Source: DAOPXV01 sp964551445 (GTDB lineage: Bacteria > Muiribacteriota > UBA9980). Taken from it: DNA of 64,000 bases. The notes under the pieces are model-generated. The model ran no database searches and was not told the DNA's origin. It saw only the letters and a list, made by a program, of their open reading frames with translations. Positions 18,975-27,030 of this stretch are shown here, one piece after another (position 1 is the first letter of the stretch; the number at the start of each line of letters is the position of its first letter). The stretch is taken from positions 1 through 64,000 of the forward strand of contig CAZKCG010000026.1 in NCBI GenBank assembly GCA_964551445.1. The letters are read 5' to 3'. A program made the translations under genes and the position numbers.

Positions 18975-19337
18975 TCAATTTTTATCTTCGCCCGTCCGCG
19001 ACATTAGATATTCAATTTTGTCGGCCATGACTGCGATGTTAGTGAGGATTATATTTTGTTTGATCTTTAACAACTCTTTGTTTTCGAGACTGGAGAATAA
19101 AAATGCTTCACATTCGATTCCGTGGTTTGCATTGACGAAAAAATTAACGAGATCAGATTTGTGATTTAGTGTCTGGCAAGTAAGATGCGCCTTTTTAGTA
19201 TCTGAACTTTTAATATCGCAAACAAGAGTTGAAAATTTAATGTAACCGTTAGCTTTTTCGTATTTGACTTTTTGAGTCCTGCCATTATCAAGTTCACATG
19301 ATATTACATTATCAATTTCTGTTTTTTTAAAGTTCAT
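18975..19337 (-). CDS. Unknown small protein, last gene of the helicase/PLD operon, 120 aa
   Basis: Translation gives a compact, mostly beta-plus-helix protein with cysteines at CELDNG, LVCDIKSS and LTCQTLNHK, without recognisable motifs. Its start overlaps the end of the upstream helicase gene by 11 bases. The ATG at 19337 has GGAG at the right distance; an ATG at 19343 and a GTG at 19346 are alternatives. The overlap means it is translated with the helicase and is probably a functional partner. Function unknown. Confidence 0.55.
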   Translation of the reverse strand: MNFKKTEIDNVISCELDNGRTQKVKYEKANGYIKFSTLVCDIKSSDTKKAHLTCQTLNHKSDLVNFFVNANHGIECEAFLFSSLENKELLKIKQNIILTNIAVMADKIEYLMSRTGEDKN

Positions 19338-22300
19338 TTTCATCACTCCAGTTGTCAGTATCAGTCTTGAGCGACTTGTATTCTAAAAAATCTGAAACCT
19401 TTGCGACCTTCTGGATGGAATTTTTTAATTCATCGTAAGATGTCAAATTATGGAAGTTTATACCAGGAGATGAATATAATATATCGCTCATACAGAAAAC
19501 CTTATTATTGTGATAAGTGATTTTGACGTTTTCGCACAGCTCGGGAATGTTTCCGATATAATTGAACCTTTCTATATAATTTCCAACTTCCGAGCTTATT
19601 CTGACGAAATATACCTTGCATATTTCATTAAATCTTATTTCGATGGTTATCATCTGTTTGCGATTTTTATTTAATGCATTTTTGACATCGTGGTTCTCTG
19701 TTTTTATAAGGAACTTATATTTTAATTTATTGTTATTGTCCGAGTTATGACCGATCACGAAACTTTCGACGGATAATTTTTTGATTATATCGATAAAGCA
19801 ACCGATTGCATCCGTGCAATAATTTTCGCATATATTGTTATCGATCTTTACTGTTTCTTCAGAATCATCAATGTTAGTGTTATGTAACTCAGACTGAGGA
19901 TCGGAGAATGTTTCTGAAACAACAGGTTTAAATAATTCTTCAAGATCGATATTTTGTATAGTGTCAGAATCAATTTCGTTTTGAACTTCTCCGGACAAAC
20001 CCATGTCGAGTTTCATTCGAGTTTCGGCTTTATTAAGGGCTACTTTTTGCATCTGGCTTTCGTCAATGGTGTTTTTGACGTAAGGATAATCGCAGATTAA
20101 TTTTTTGTCAAACATTCCGGCGTTTATAAAGCGATGAACAAGGCAGGAAAATCGATCTATCCTTCCGGTCCGCTGTTCAAGATCGCCGGGTGTCCAGGCT
20201 ATTCCGTAATGTATTATCTCGTCGCAGAACAGGTGAAGATCGACGCCTTCTTTGTAAACATCCGTGCAGACGATTATATCAGGGAAAAACGGACTATTGA
20301 ATAGTTTGGCGGGTCTGTCAGTGCTTTTGCTTCCGCCGGTAACTCCACGAACCGGCGATTGAGAGTTGAAAATATTCCAGTCATTTTGGGTATTATCAGT
20401 TTCGGCAAAATCTTCAGAGCTTATCTGCTTTAATATTAGATCATAGTTATTGATCATTTCTTTAAGTCTGTTATTCAGTTTTCGAGAATATTTGTTGCTA
20501 TTCGAATTGATGTAGCCTGAAAATAATTCGATAAATTTATCTGGATCAGATTTTCCACTTTTAATGTAGCACACGGCAAGATCAATTATGGCATCGGACA
20601 TCCTGAGATTTTTTGAGATCCATTTTTTTAGTATTTCTCTTTTTCGCACTCCATCGATTTCAGATATTTGGCAGACAGTATCTAAACCCGCAAAGCAATT
20701 CCAGAAGGAATTTCTTGACAGATGCTGCTGAATATCAGCAAAATCGATTTTTTTGATCTTATTATTAATTTCCATTTCTTTATCGTTGCCGGAAATATAG
20801 TTCGCCGCGTCCTGAAGGTAATGCGCGAGAGGTATTAAATAATCGAATTTACCTTTTATTTCTGAGAGCCTGCCTATACATAGCGCGTTGACAAGCAAAT
20901 TTAAAGCGCTGTGCTTGATATGTTTATCCTTCATAAAATAATTATCAGGACATTGGGAAACAATATTATTGACTTCATCGATCAAATACTGATCGATCAA
21001 TTTATTTGCAAATTGATCATATGTGATAGTTGCGGATTTCTCTTTTGTTAGCTTATCATAAGCAGTTCTAACATAATTTTCTTCGAAAAAATATGATAGG
21101 GAACGATTGTCAGCGAATCTTTTTTTAAATGCCGCTCCGGCCAGCAGCGAGCCTTTCTTAGAAGATGAAAAAAAGTCGAGGATTTTAGATGATTCTTCTT
21201 CGTCCGTTTCTTCGTCAGTAGTTTCAAGATTTTCATCTTCGATTTCGCTTTTCACCGGTCCGCCTTGAAGTTCGGCTGTCAGATGTTCGATTATATTTTT
21301 ATCGTTATGCCCTTTTAATTCCAATAAATAGCGTATTTTTTCAAAAGAATATGCGTCGAATTCATCAGTTATTCTTTCACGAAGCTCTTTTACGCTTGCT
21401 ATTCGGCGGACGAATATAAGAAGTTTTTTCAGTTCAGATGATTCGAAACATTCGCGTGCTTTAGTTTTAATATAGTCTTGCTTCGGGTGGGGAGGATGAG
21501 AAGATGTACAGCCTTTTGAAAGCATAAATTCTCTGTATGACGAAACGATATCATTGATAAGTTTTTTATCTGGAGCTTCGGATTCGCCTTCATCAATTTC
21601 AGTAAACTCCGATTGTTTTTCATTGTCCGGTTCAGTCGCATCATTAACTTTGGCTTCATAACTTTCAAGACATTCAAGAAATCCTATTTTATAAATACTT
21701 TTGTTGCGACTGTCCTTATTGATAGTAACTCCACCGGCAAGCTCTTCTTCCAGCTTTTTCTGAACGACCGCAAGAAACAGCTCATCGGCGGAATCCTTTA
21801 CAGTTATTCCGATTGGTTTCTCATTTCTATAATCATACTTGGTAAGGTGCTTATATCTTCGATACCTTCTGATCATGTATTTTTTTAGATTTTCACTTTC
21901 GTGGCAATTCTCAAGAAATTTTACATCAGGCTCAAAATAACTTAATTGAGAACTGATATCCGCTATATTTGAATGTGCCGGAGTTGCGCTCATTAGAAGG
22001 ATCTTTGAAAATTTTGTTTCGGGCGCAGGAAGATTTTCTATTCCGTGATCATTTAAAAATCCGAATATAGAAGACATAGCAGCAAGTTTCATGTTATTAG
22101 ACCGTCTTATATTATGCGCTTCATCTATTATTATCAGATCAAATTTTGGTATTAATTTATTATAAATTGACCCTATATAATAGGTTATTTGATTGTTATC
22201 AAGAAAAATATTTTCATCCGCGGTGAAAAGGGCAGATTTGAAAAGTTTCGGCTCTTTTTTTTGAATGAGCCGGTTTATCTCGCCTATCTTTATCCTGGTC

Positions 22301-22797
22301 TTTGTGATATCGAAATATTGCGGGAGATAGCTGAAAGAAGTCTGCCTTAAAAAAAACGCCTTGCTCTCAAATAAAAACGAATTTTTAATAAATTCATAAA
22401 TGGAATGGCAAGTTTGCGGTCTGTGAATGGGGTTTCCAAGCAGCGGTTCTTTGATTCTGTTGTCGGGGCGGATGCAATTATGAACAATAAAATTTTGATA
22501 TTCCATGAGCCATTTGTTTTGAATATTTTCACGCGGCGCGATGAATAAAATCCTGGCGTCTGGTTTTAAATGCCATATAAGAGAAGCCAGACCAAGCGCC
22601 TGATAAGTTTTTCCCATTCCGACCTCGTCGGCAAGATAGGCGTAATTTCGATCGCACAAAATATTATAAAGCGCGGCTATTCCGCCAGCCTGCTTAAGCG
22701 CTATTTCGGCGCTTATATGCCGGTTATTAGGCGTTTTAAGATTAATGAGCCTGTTTAATTCTTCGGTTTTTATTTTTCGTGAAAAAATATTGTTCAT
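19327..22797 (-). CDS. SNF2/DEAD-type helicase of the PLD operon, about 1156 aa
   Basis: ATP-dependent translocase: Walker A LADEVGMGKTYQALGLA near residue 55, DEAH box IIIDEAHNIRRSNN near 222, LLMSATPAH motif III near 270, and a helicase C-terminal domain near 840-890 (CTDVYKEGVDLHLFC, then EQRTGRIDRF). An acidic, poorly conserved insert lies near residues 380-550. The architecture parallels the DrmD-like helicase at the left end of the window but the sequence differs. I place the start at ATG 22797, two bases after the upstream stop; an ATG at 22833 would overlap the PLD gene by 34 bases. Neither has a strong ribosome site. Probably the motor of a multi-gene nuclease defence system. Confidence 0.8.
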   Translation of the reverse strand: MNNIFSRKIKTEELNRLINLKTPNNRHISAEIALKQAGGIAALYNILCDRNYAYLADEVGMGKTYQALGLASLIWHLKPDARILFIAPRENIQNKWLMEYQNFIVHNCIRPDNRIKEPLLGNPIHRPQTCHSIYEFIKNSFLFESKAFFLRQTSFSYLPQYFDITKTRIKIGEINRLIQKKEPKLFKSALFTADENIFLDNNQITYYIGSIYNKLIPKFDLIIIDEAHNIRRSNNMKLAAMSSIFGFLNDHGIENLPAPETKFSKILLMSATPAHSNIADISSQLSYFEPDVKFLENCHESENLKKYMIRRYRRYKHLTKYDYRNEKPIGITVKDSADELFLAVVQKKLEEELAGGVTINKDSRNKSIYKIGFLECLESYEAKVNDATEPDNEKQSEFTEIDEGESEAPDKKLINDIVSSYREFMLSKGCTSSHPPHPKQDYIKTKARECFESSELKKLLIFVRRIASVKELRERITDEFDAYSFEKIRYLLELKGHNDKNIIEHLTAELQGGPVKSEIEDENLETTDEETDEEESSKILDFFSSSKKGSLLAGAAFKKRFADNRSLSYFFEENYVRTAYDKLTKEKSATITYDQFANKLIDQYLIDEVNNIVSQCPDNYFMKDKHIKHSALNLLVNALCIGRLSEIKGKFDYLIPLAHYLQDAANYISGNDKEMEINNKIKKIDFADIQQHLSRNSFWNCFAGLDTVCQISEIDGVRKREILKKWISKNLRMSDAIIDLAVCYIKSGKSDPDKFIELFSGYINSNSNKYSRKLNNRLKEMINNYDLILKQISSEDFAETDNTQNDWNIFNSQSPVRGVTGGSKSTDRPAKLFNSPFFPDIIVCTDVYKEGVDLHLFCDEIIHYGIAWTPGDLEQRTGRIDRFSCLVHRFINAGMFDKKLICDYPYVKNTIDESQMQKVALNKAETRMKLDMGLSGEVQNEIDSDTIQNIDLEELFKPVVSETFSDPQSELHNTNIDDSEETVKIDNNICENYCTDAIGCFIDIIKKLSVESFVIGHNSDNNNKLKYKFLIKTENHDVKNALNKNRKQMITIEIRFNEICKVYFVRISSEVGNYIERFNYIGNIPELCENVKITYHNNKVFCMSDILYSSPGINFHNLTSYDELKNSIQKVAKVSDFLEYKSLKTDTDNWSDENEL

Positions 22798-22799
22798 AA

Positions 22800-24674
22800 T
22801 TATTTCGTATAACCTAACTCTTTTTTTGCCCATTCGGTAGTTAATTTGTCTTCTATTGGATTGAACGCAGAAATTTGTTTTATTAATTCTTTCGCGGTTT
22901 CATTTAATTCTGAAATGAATTTTTCATCACATTCTGAATTTCGAACTGAAATTTCTTTTATCTTTTCAAGAACCAGTATTAGTTCGTTGTAAAATATCCA
23001 ACGGTACGGACCGCTTGATTTTCCACCGTTAGTGCCAGTTTCATTAAATTTACTTATGATTACGCAAACGCTTGCGGGTGAAGTTTTAAAAATTCTATAT
23101 AATTCGTTGATGTTATCTTTTTTTTCTTCTATTTTCAGTTTCATTTTACGGAAAGATTTAAAAAGATAAAAATAATTATCGAAAACATCCTTGTGATAAT
23201 TTATCGTTGAACATCTTGCGATCAATTCTGAATCAGCCGAACCGTTTCCGGCGTATTCGGCCATTTTCTTATTGGTTTGCTCATAATCGTCACATGTCCA
23301 GCATTCAAGGCATTCGTCAAGTGAAGAACATTCCGGTTCGGGCCGATGGAATTGCCACTCTATTTCGTTGATCAACCCTTTGAAAATTAAGCCTGAAGGT
23401 CCGAATATATCAAATACTTTTATCTTTGCCGAATTTTTGATTGTTCCGGCCGAAAATGATATTTCTAATAAACCTTCTTTCAAAGCCTTTTTTTCCATTC
23501 CCGGCAGTTCTATATAACAATTCTCAATTTCGCCTTCAGTCCAAACTCTATAAATAAATTTGTTCCAATCCATATCAACACGGCAGTATATTTTTTGTTC
23601 GTTAGCTTCAAATTCTTTATCCCAGGTTTCGTTTTCATCAAGAAAGTAAGCTGTGTCGATATTTTGGGATTCGACGGAAAATTTAGTTTTTTCGAATATC
23701 AGCGCTGCTTCAATATTTCGTGTATGCTCATTTTCATCAGTTTTTAAAATTCCTATGCCTTCGCGCGTAAAATTATGAGAGCCTATAATGAAGAATTTAT
23801 CGGTAATATAAGCTTTGCCGTGTGCAAATCTGTCAGCAGCAATATCAAGCGTTTTGAATTCGATATTTTCTTTAATTTTTTCAAATTCAGCCCTTTTAAT
23901 TCCGATTTTTTGATTTGAAACAGCCGGAATTATTCTAAGTTTTATTCCAATGAAATTTTTTGTGATGAACTCATTGAGATTGGAATTGTAAAATGGCGAT
24001 ATTACAGTCATGTTTTTTACGTGTTTGCCGGATATATATTCAGCAAGACTTATATTATCTGAATACGTTGAAAAGAATTCCACTCCGCTATTTCCAGTAT
24101 TTTTAAATGATCTTAAATAATTAATTATTTCTTTGTTGTGTGCTTCTGATTTTGCGGGAACACCGTTTTTTGAGTTTTCAAATAATTTTTCGAAGAAAAT
24201 CGCGAGTTTACTTGCAATCCTGGAATCATCGATCTCAACACAAGCAACCGTTTCAGCGTTTCTTCCCCATCCGCTTACGGTAAGATTGGCTGACATGACC
24301 AGAAGATGGCTTCTGGTTTCTCCATTGATAGTTCCTTTAATGAAAATTATTTTCGGATGAAAAAGCTTTTTTTCATTGACAGCAAAGGTATCATAAGAAA
24401 GCCTTTTTTCGTAATCGATAAGATAACCAGCGTCATAATAAACCGAAACATTTATTTTTTTCAATAATTCATCGCAATTATTTATCTCCTGAAGATTCGA
24501 TATTTTATCTTCTCCGGCTAATTTCGTGATTATATTATTTTCAAAGAAGAGTGGCGAAAAATCAAAAGACGTGAAAATTATATCGCTTATGTTTGGAATA
24601 TCGTTTGCATCGCGATAATTATCGATTGCGGCGAAGAAAACCTCTCTGATTTTTTTGCAGTTTTCATTTTTCAT
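22800..24674 (-). CDS. Phospholipase D-family nuclease, 624 aa
   Basis: Two HKD-type half sites are visible. The first is HPKIIF followed by LLVMSANLTVSGWG (about residues 103-135); the second is FAHGKAYITDKFFIIGSHNFTREGIG near residues 282-307. Both keep the HxK and the downstream S-N/H-N pair that make up the PLD active site. The C-terminal half contains a cysteine pair (CLECWTC) of unknown role. It sits between an unknown protein and a helicase with gaps of 13 and 2 bases, so the three are one operon. PLD nuclease plus SNF2 helicase is a recurrent defence pairing; nuclease activity is the likely role. Confidence 0.8.
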   Translation of the reverse strand: MKNENCKKIREVFFAAIDNYRDANDIPNISDIIFTSFDFSPLFFENNIITKLAGEDKISNLQEINNCDELLKKINVSVYYDAGYLIDYEKRLSYDTFAVNEKKLFHPKIIFIKGTINGETRSHLLVMSANLTVSGWGRNAETVACVEIDDSRIASKLAIFFEKLFENSKNGVPAKSEAHNKEIINYLRSFKNTGNSGVEFFSTYSDNISLAEYISGKHVKNMTVISPFYNSNLNEFITKNFIGIKLRIIPAVSNQKIGIKRAEFEKIKENIEFKTLDIAADRFAHGKAYITDKFFIIGSHNFTREGIGILKTDENEHTRNIEAALIFEKTKFSVESQNIDTAYFLDENETWDKEFEANEQKIYCRVDMDWNKFIYRVWTEGEIENCYIELPGMEKKALKEGLLEISFSAGTIKNSAKIKVFDIFGPSGLIFKGLINEIEWQFHRPEPECSSLDECLECWTCDDYEQTNKKMAEYAGNGSADSELIARCSTINYHKDVFDNYFYLFKSFRKMKLKIEEKKDNINELYRIFKTSPASVCVIISKFNETGTNGGKSSGPYRWIFYNELILVLEKIKEISVRNSECDEKFISELNETAKELIKQISAFNPIEDKLTTEWAKKELGYTK

Positions 24675-24687
24675 AATATTTCCAGCC

Positions 24688-25926
24688 TTACAGCTTGCCT
24701 CTTATAAGATTTCTAAGCGTTTCAATGTAGTAATGCCGCCGCCAGAAAATTTCTCCGGAATATTCAGAAGGTTGATAACCCGTATTATATATCACTAATT
24801 TATTTTTGATCTTATCATGATCGAGCCAGCAGGCTTTTTCTCTTGAAGTGCATATATATTTATGATATTCTATTAAATCGTAATAAATTGTTTTTATGTT
24901 CATACCTACATTTTTTAATCTTTCATAACGGCTTTTAAGTGGTTCCGTCAGATCGTTTTTTATTTTATCAAAATCTGAATATGCTTCATTTATTTTTATA
25001 TCTTCAGCCAGCTTTGTCACGTTAGCTTCATTTTTACCATTGAATAAAGAATCGAAAATAATATCTACACGGCACAAAAATTCTTCGAGATATATAATAT
25101 TCATTATATTTTCAAGGTCCTTGCCAGTGAAATTACCAGCGGTTTCAGTCATAATTTCTCGCCAATTAACTTTGGTGTCGAGAGGTTTTAAAATGTCGTA
25201 TATTTTTTTTGCCGGCGTGTTACGGTCAAGTCCCATTTTTTCACGGATCAATATTTTGAAATTGTCATTGACTGTTGTTAAGTCCGATATAGCTTCTTGT
25301 TTGGCGAATGATTTGAAATTTATTGAATTTTCTGACTTTTTCGATATTCGGTCGAATAAATCGAATACAGATTTTTCGATTGATGGATATTCTTTATAAA
25401 ATGATGCGATCTTATCTGATACTTCTGGTTTTAACCGTCTTGAATCGGTGATGATGCCCATTTCGACAAAAGGCATTTTATATCTGCCGTTTATGCCGAG
25501 GACGAGTTGTTTCGTGAGAATTGATTCGAAAGGCCCAACGGGCGGATCAGAGTTTTTTTGTTTGAAATTATTCCTGCCGTTGTTGATGCCAAGGATTCCT
25601 GTATCCGGGGTGGCTTGAATAGCGATAACGGAGTAAACAAAAAGTTGTTCGAATGTTATTATAAGACCGTCGAAAGCATTGATTGTTTTTTTTTGTGATT
25701 TGAAGTATTTAAGATCAGGTCTATTATCAAGATATTTTGAAACAAGGTGGTAGCCGAGAAGAAGAACGTAAAAATTTCGCAGTTCGTTGCTGACAGTCGT
25801 GATATGCGGAATGACTTTCAATCCAAAGTATGTCCAGATATTCTGAAATCCTAATGGATCGAGCTGGATCTCTTTAGTTATGTCTTCGTCTTTATCAGAT
25901 AAAAAAACAACAGGAAATTTTTCCAT
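24688..25926 (-). CDS. Unknown first gene of the helicase/PLD operon, 412 aa
   Basis: No catalytic motif is obvious. The N-terminus (DPLGFQNIWTYFGLKVIPHITTVSNELRNF) and a GxNNGRNNF motif near residue 117 look like conserved family features. I recall this type of protein next to helicase/PLD pairs but cannot name the family with confidence. The ATG at 25926 is chosen because a TATAAT box lies only 7 bases upstream (25934-25939), which makes the upstream alternative start at 25950 untenable if that box is used; translation may then be leaderless. The three-gene set is reminiscent of the Azaca system (ZacA/B/C), stated from memory and unverified. Confidence 0.6.
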   Translation of the reverse strand: MEKFPVVFLSDKDEDITKEIQLDPLGFQNIWTYFGLKVIPHITTVSNELRNFYVLLLGYHLVSKYLDNRPDLKYFKSQKKTINAFDGLIITFEQLFVYSVIAIQATPDTGILGINNGRNNFKQKNSDPPVGPFESILTKQLVLGINGRYKMPFVEMGIITDSRRLKPEVSDKIASFYKEYPSIEKSVFDLFDRISKKSENSINFKSFAKQEAISDLTTVNDNFKILIREKMGLDRNTPAKKIYDILKPLDTKVNWREIMTETAGNFTGKDLENIMNIIYLEEFLCRVDIIFDSLFNGKNEANVTKLAEDIKINEAYSDFDKIKNDLTEPLKSRYERLKNVGMNIKTIYYDLIEYHKYICTSREKACWLDHDKIKNKLVIYNTGYQPSEYSGEIFWRRHYYIETLRNLIRGKL

Positions 25927-25933
25927 AGTTTTT

Positions 25934-25978
25934 ATTATAGCATAACTCAAAAAAATTAGCTACCTAATTTTAGCTACC
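25934..25978 (-). promoter_or_regulatory. Putative leaderless promoter with a direct repeat
   Basis: On the - strand TATAAT occupies 25939-25934, so transcription would begin almost at the ATG (25926). Immediately upstream, TTAGCTACC (as read on +) occurs twice, at 25956-25964 and 25970-25978, 14 bases apart. This covers the -35 zone, as an operator would. No good -35 hexamer is seen. Confidence 0.45.
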
Positions 25979-26038
25979 AAAATTGAAAATTTTTAATGAC
26001 AAATTTATAATTAAACGAAGCATGCTTCTTCCAAAAGA

Positions 26039-26073
26039 CTTTTAAACATAGCATATATTAGCCTTTGAGTATC
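26039..26073 (+). repeat. Short repeat X, copy 1
   Basis: A 35-base stretch beginning CTTTTAAACATAGCATATAT is nearly identical to 44684-44717. Here it lies upstream of the 215-aa gene copy; there it lies downstream of the other copy. It is followed directly by CTTTACAATAG, which also occurs inside the dispersed promoter. Confidence 0.7.
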
Positions 26074-26086
26074 TTTACAATAGAAA

Positions 26087-26155
26087 CCGCTGCTGGAAAG
26101 AGTGCCGCGAAACGCAGATCATAGTTGAAATTCATGTGTGCCGGCCCAAAGAAAT
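26087..26155 (+). repeat. Dispersed RhuM-derived repeat, copy 1
   Basis: About 69 bases beginning CCGCTGCTGGAAAGAGTGCC and ending GCCGGCCCAAAGAAAT. It aligns with copies at 38510, 43728, 50256, 52000 and 59997. Between it and the promoter lies a 43-base link that is also similar at 43797. Confidence 0.8.
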
Positions 26156-26198
26156 AAAATAATTACGGCAAGCGAAAAATCACGAAAAAATTATAAAG

Positions 26199-26250
26199 GC
26201 GTGACTTTACAATAGCCGGTTTATGTGTTAAAATCGATTTGATTTTCAGG
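26199..26250 (+). promoter_or_regulatory. Dispersed sigma-70 promoter, copy 1
   Basis: TTTACA at 26206-26211 and TAAAAT at 26229-26234 with a 17-base spacer. The block GCGTGACTTTACAATAGCC is almost identical at 36399, 43840 and 52113. It lies about 110 bases upstream of the 215-aa secreted protein gene, leaving a long 5' leader that is also shared with the 43.9-kb copy. Confidence 0.75.
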
Positions 26251-26345
26251 CTTGAAGCCAATATTTGTGAAAAAGCAACGCACTGCGCAGCCAATTAAGC
26301 TGTAGCGTAATCGAGCAGTTTCGTCAATATCAGAAGGAGTTTTCC

Positions 26346-26993
26346 ATGCATAATTTTTATAAAATATTTTTTTCAATTCTGTTTGGCTTTATGTTCGGAT
26401 GTCTGGTTGATCCAGGACTATCTCATGCTGACTCATGGGGGCAGCCGCATAAATTCGATGTGGTTTCGATTGACGGCAGCTGCACAGCTGAAGTGAGCTC
26501 AAATGCCGAAATATTCAAAAAAGATAAAAATGGAAAATCTGAAAAAATATATTCGATTAAGCTTGTAAACGAGGTTATGCCGACAGGTGCGTTAGTAACC
26601 AATGACGGTGAGTATATCGTTACTCTTGACAATTGGGGATCTGTCGGTTATGGTGATGATGTGGTCGTGTTTTATGAACGGCCCGGAAAGATTATCAAAA
26701 AATATGCTCTGGAGAATTTTCTTGATACTGCTGAAGTTAAATTTGCTACTTGTTCCGTGAGTTCCCGCCGGTGGCGTAAAAAAGAGTATATCGATGAATC
26801 GAAAAAACAATTCTGCGTTTTTGTCAATGGCGAGAAATTTTACAATTTATCAAAAGATAGAGGCCGCAAAATAAAAATGAAGCTGGTCAAATTTGATCTG
26901 AAAACTGGCGCCGTCGTTTCGAAAGAAGATTATTTGATGATAAATGACGATTCGCGGGAGAAAAAATTCATTCCGGTAAAGTCGTCCGAATAA
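26346..26993 (+). CDS. Secreted 215-aa protein, paralogue A
   Basis: An N-terminal signal sequence (about residues 1-28, FYKIFFSILFGFMFGC) is followed by SHADSWG, so the product is exported; the Cys at 19 could be a weak lipobox. The body is beta-rich with NWGSVGYGDDVVVFYERPGK (about residues 96-115), a pattern I associate with propeller-like secreted proteins of unknown function. AAGGAG precedes the ATG by 8 bases. A second copy at 43987-44634 differs at about 23 of 215 residues, and the duplication includes about 250 bases upstream and the palindrome just after the stop. Function unknown. Confidence 0.75.
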   Translation: MHNFYKIFFSILFGFMFGCLVDPGLSHADSWGQPHKFDVVSIDGSCTAEVSSNAEIFKKDKNGKSEKIYSIKLVNEVMPTGALVTNDGEYIVTLDNWGSVGYGDDVVVFYERPGKIIKKYALENFLDTAEVKFATCSVSSRRWRKKEYIDESKKQFCVFVNGEKFYNLSKDRGRKIKMKLVKFDLKTGAVVSKEDYLMINDDSREKKFIPVKSSE

Positions 26994-27010
26994 GTCAGAC
27001 ACTGTCTGAC
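26994..27010. repeat. 17-bp palindrome after paralogue A
   Basis: GTCAGACACTGTCTGAC: two 8-base arms around one base, directly after the stop codon. The identical palindrome follows paralogue B at 44635. It has no T-run, so it is more like a REP-type or boundary palindrome than a terminator. Confidence 0.75.
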
Positions 27011-27030
27011 CAATTGAAAACCGTGACAAA

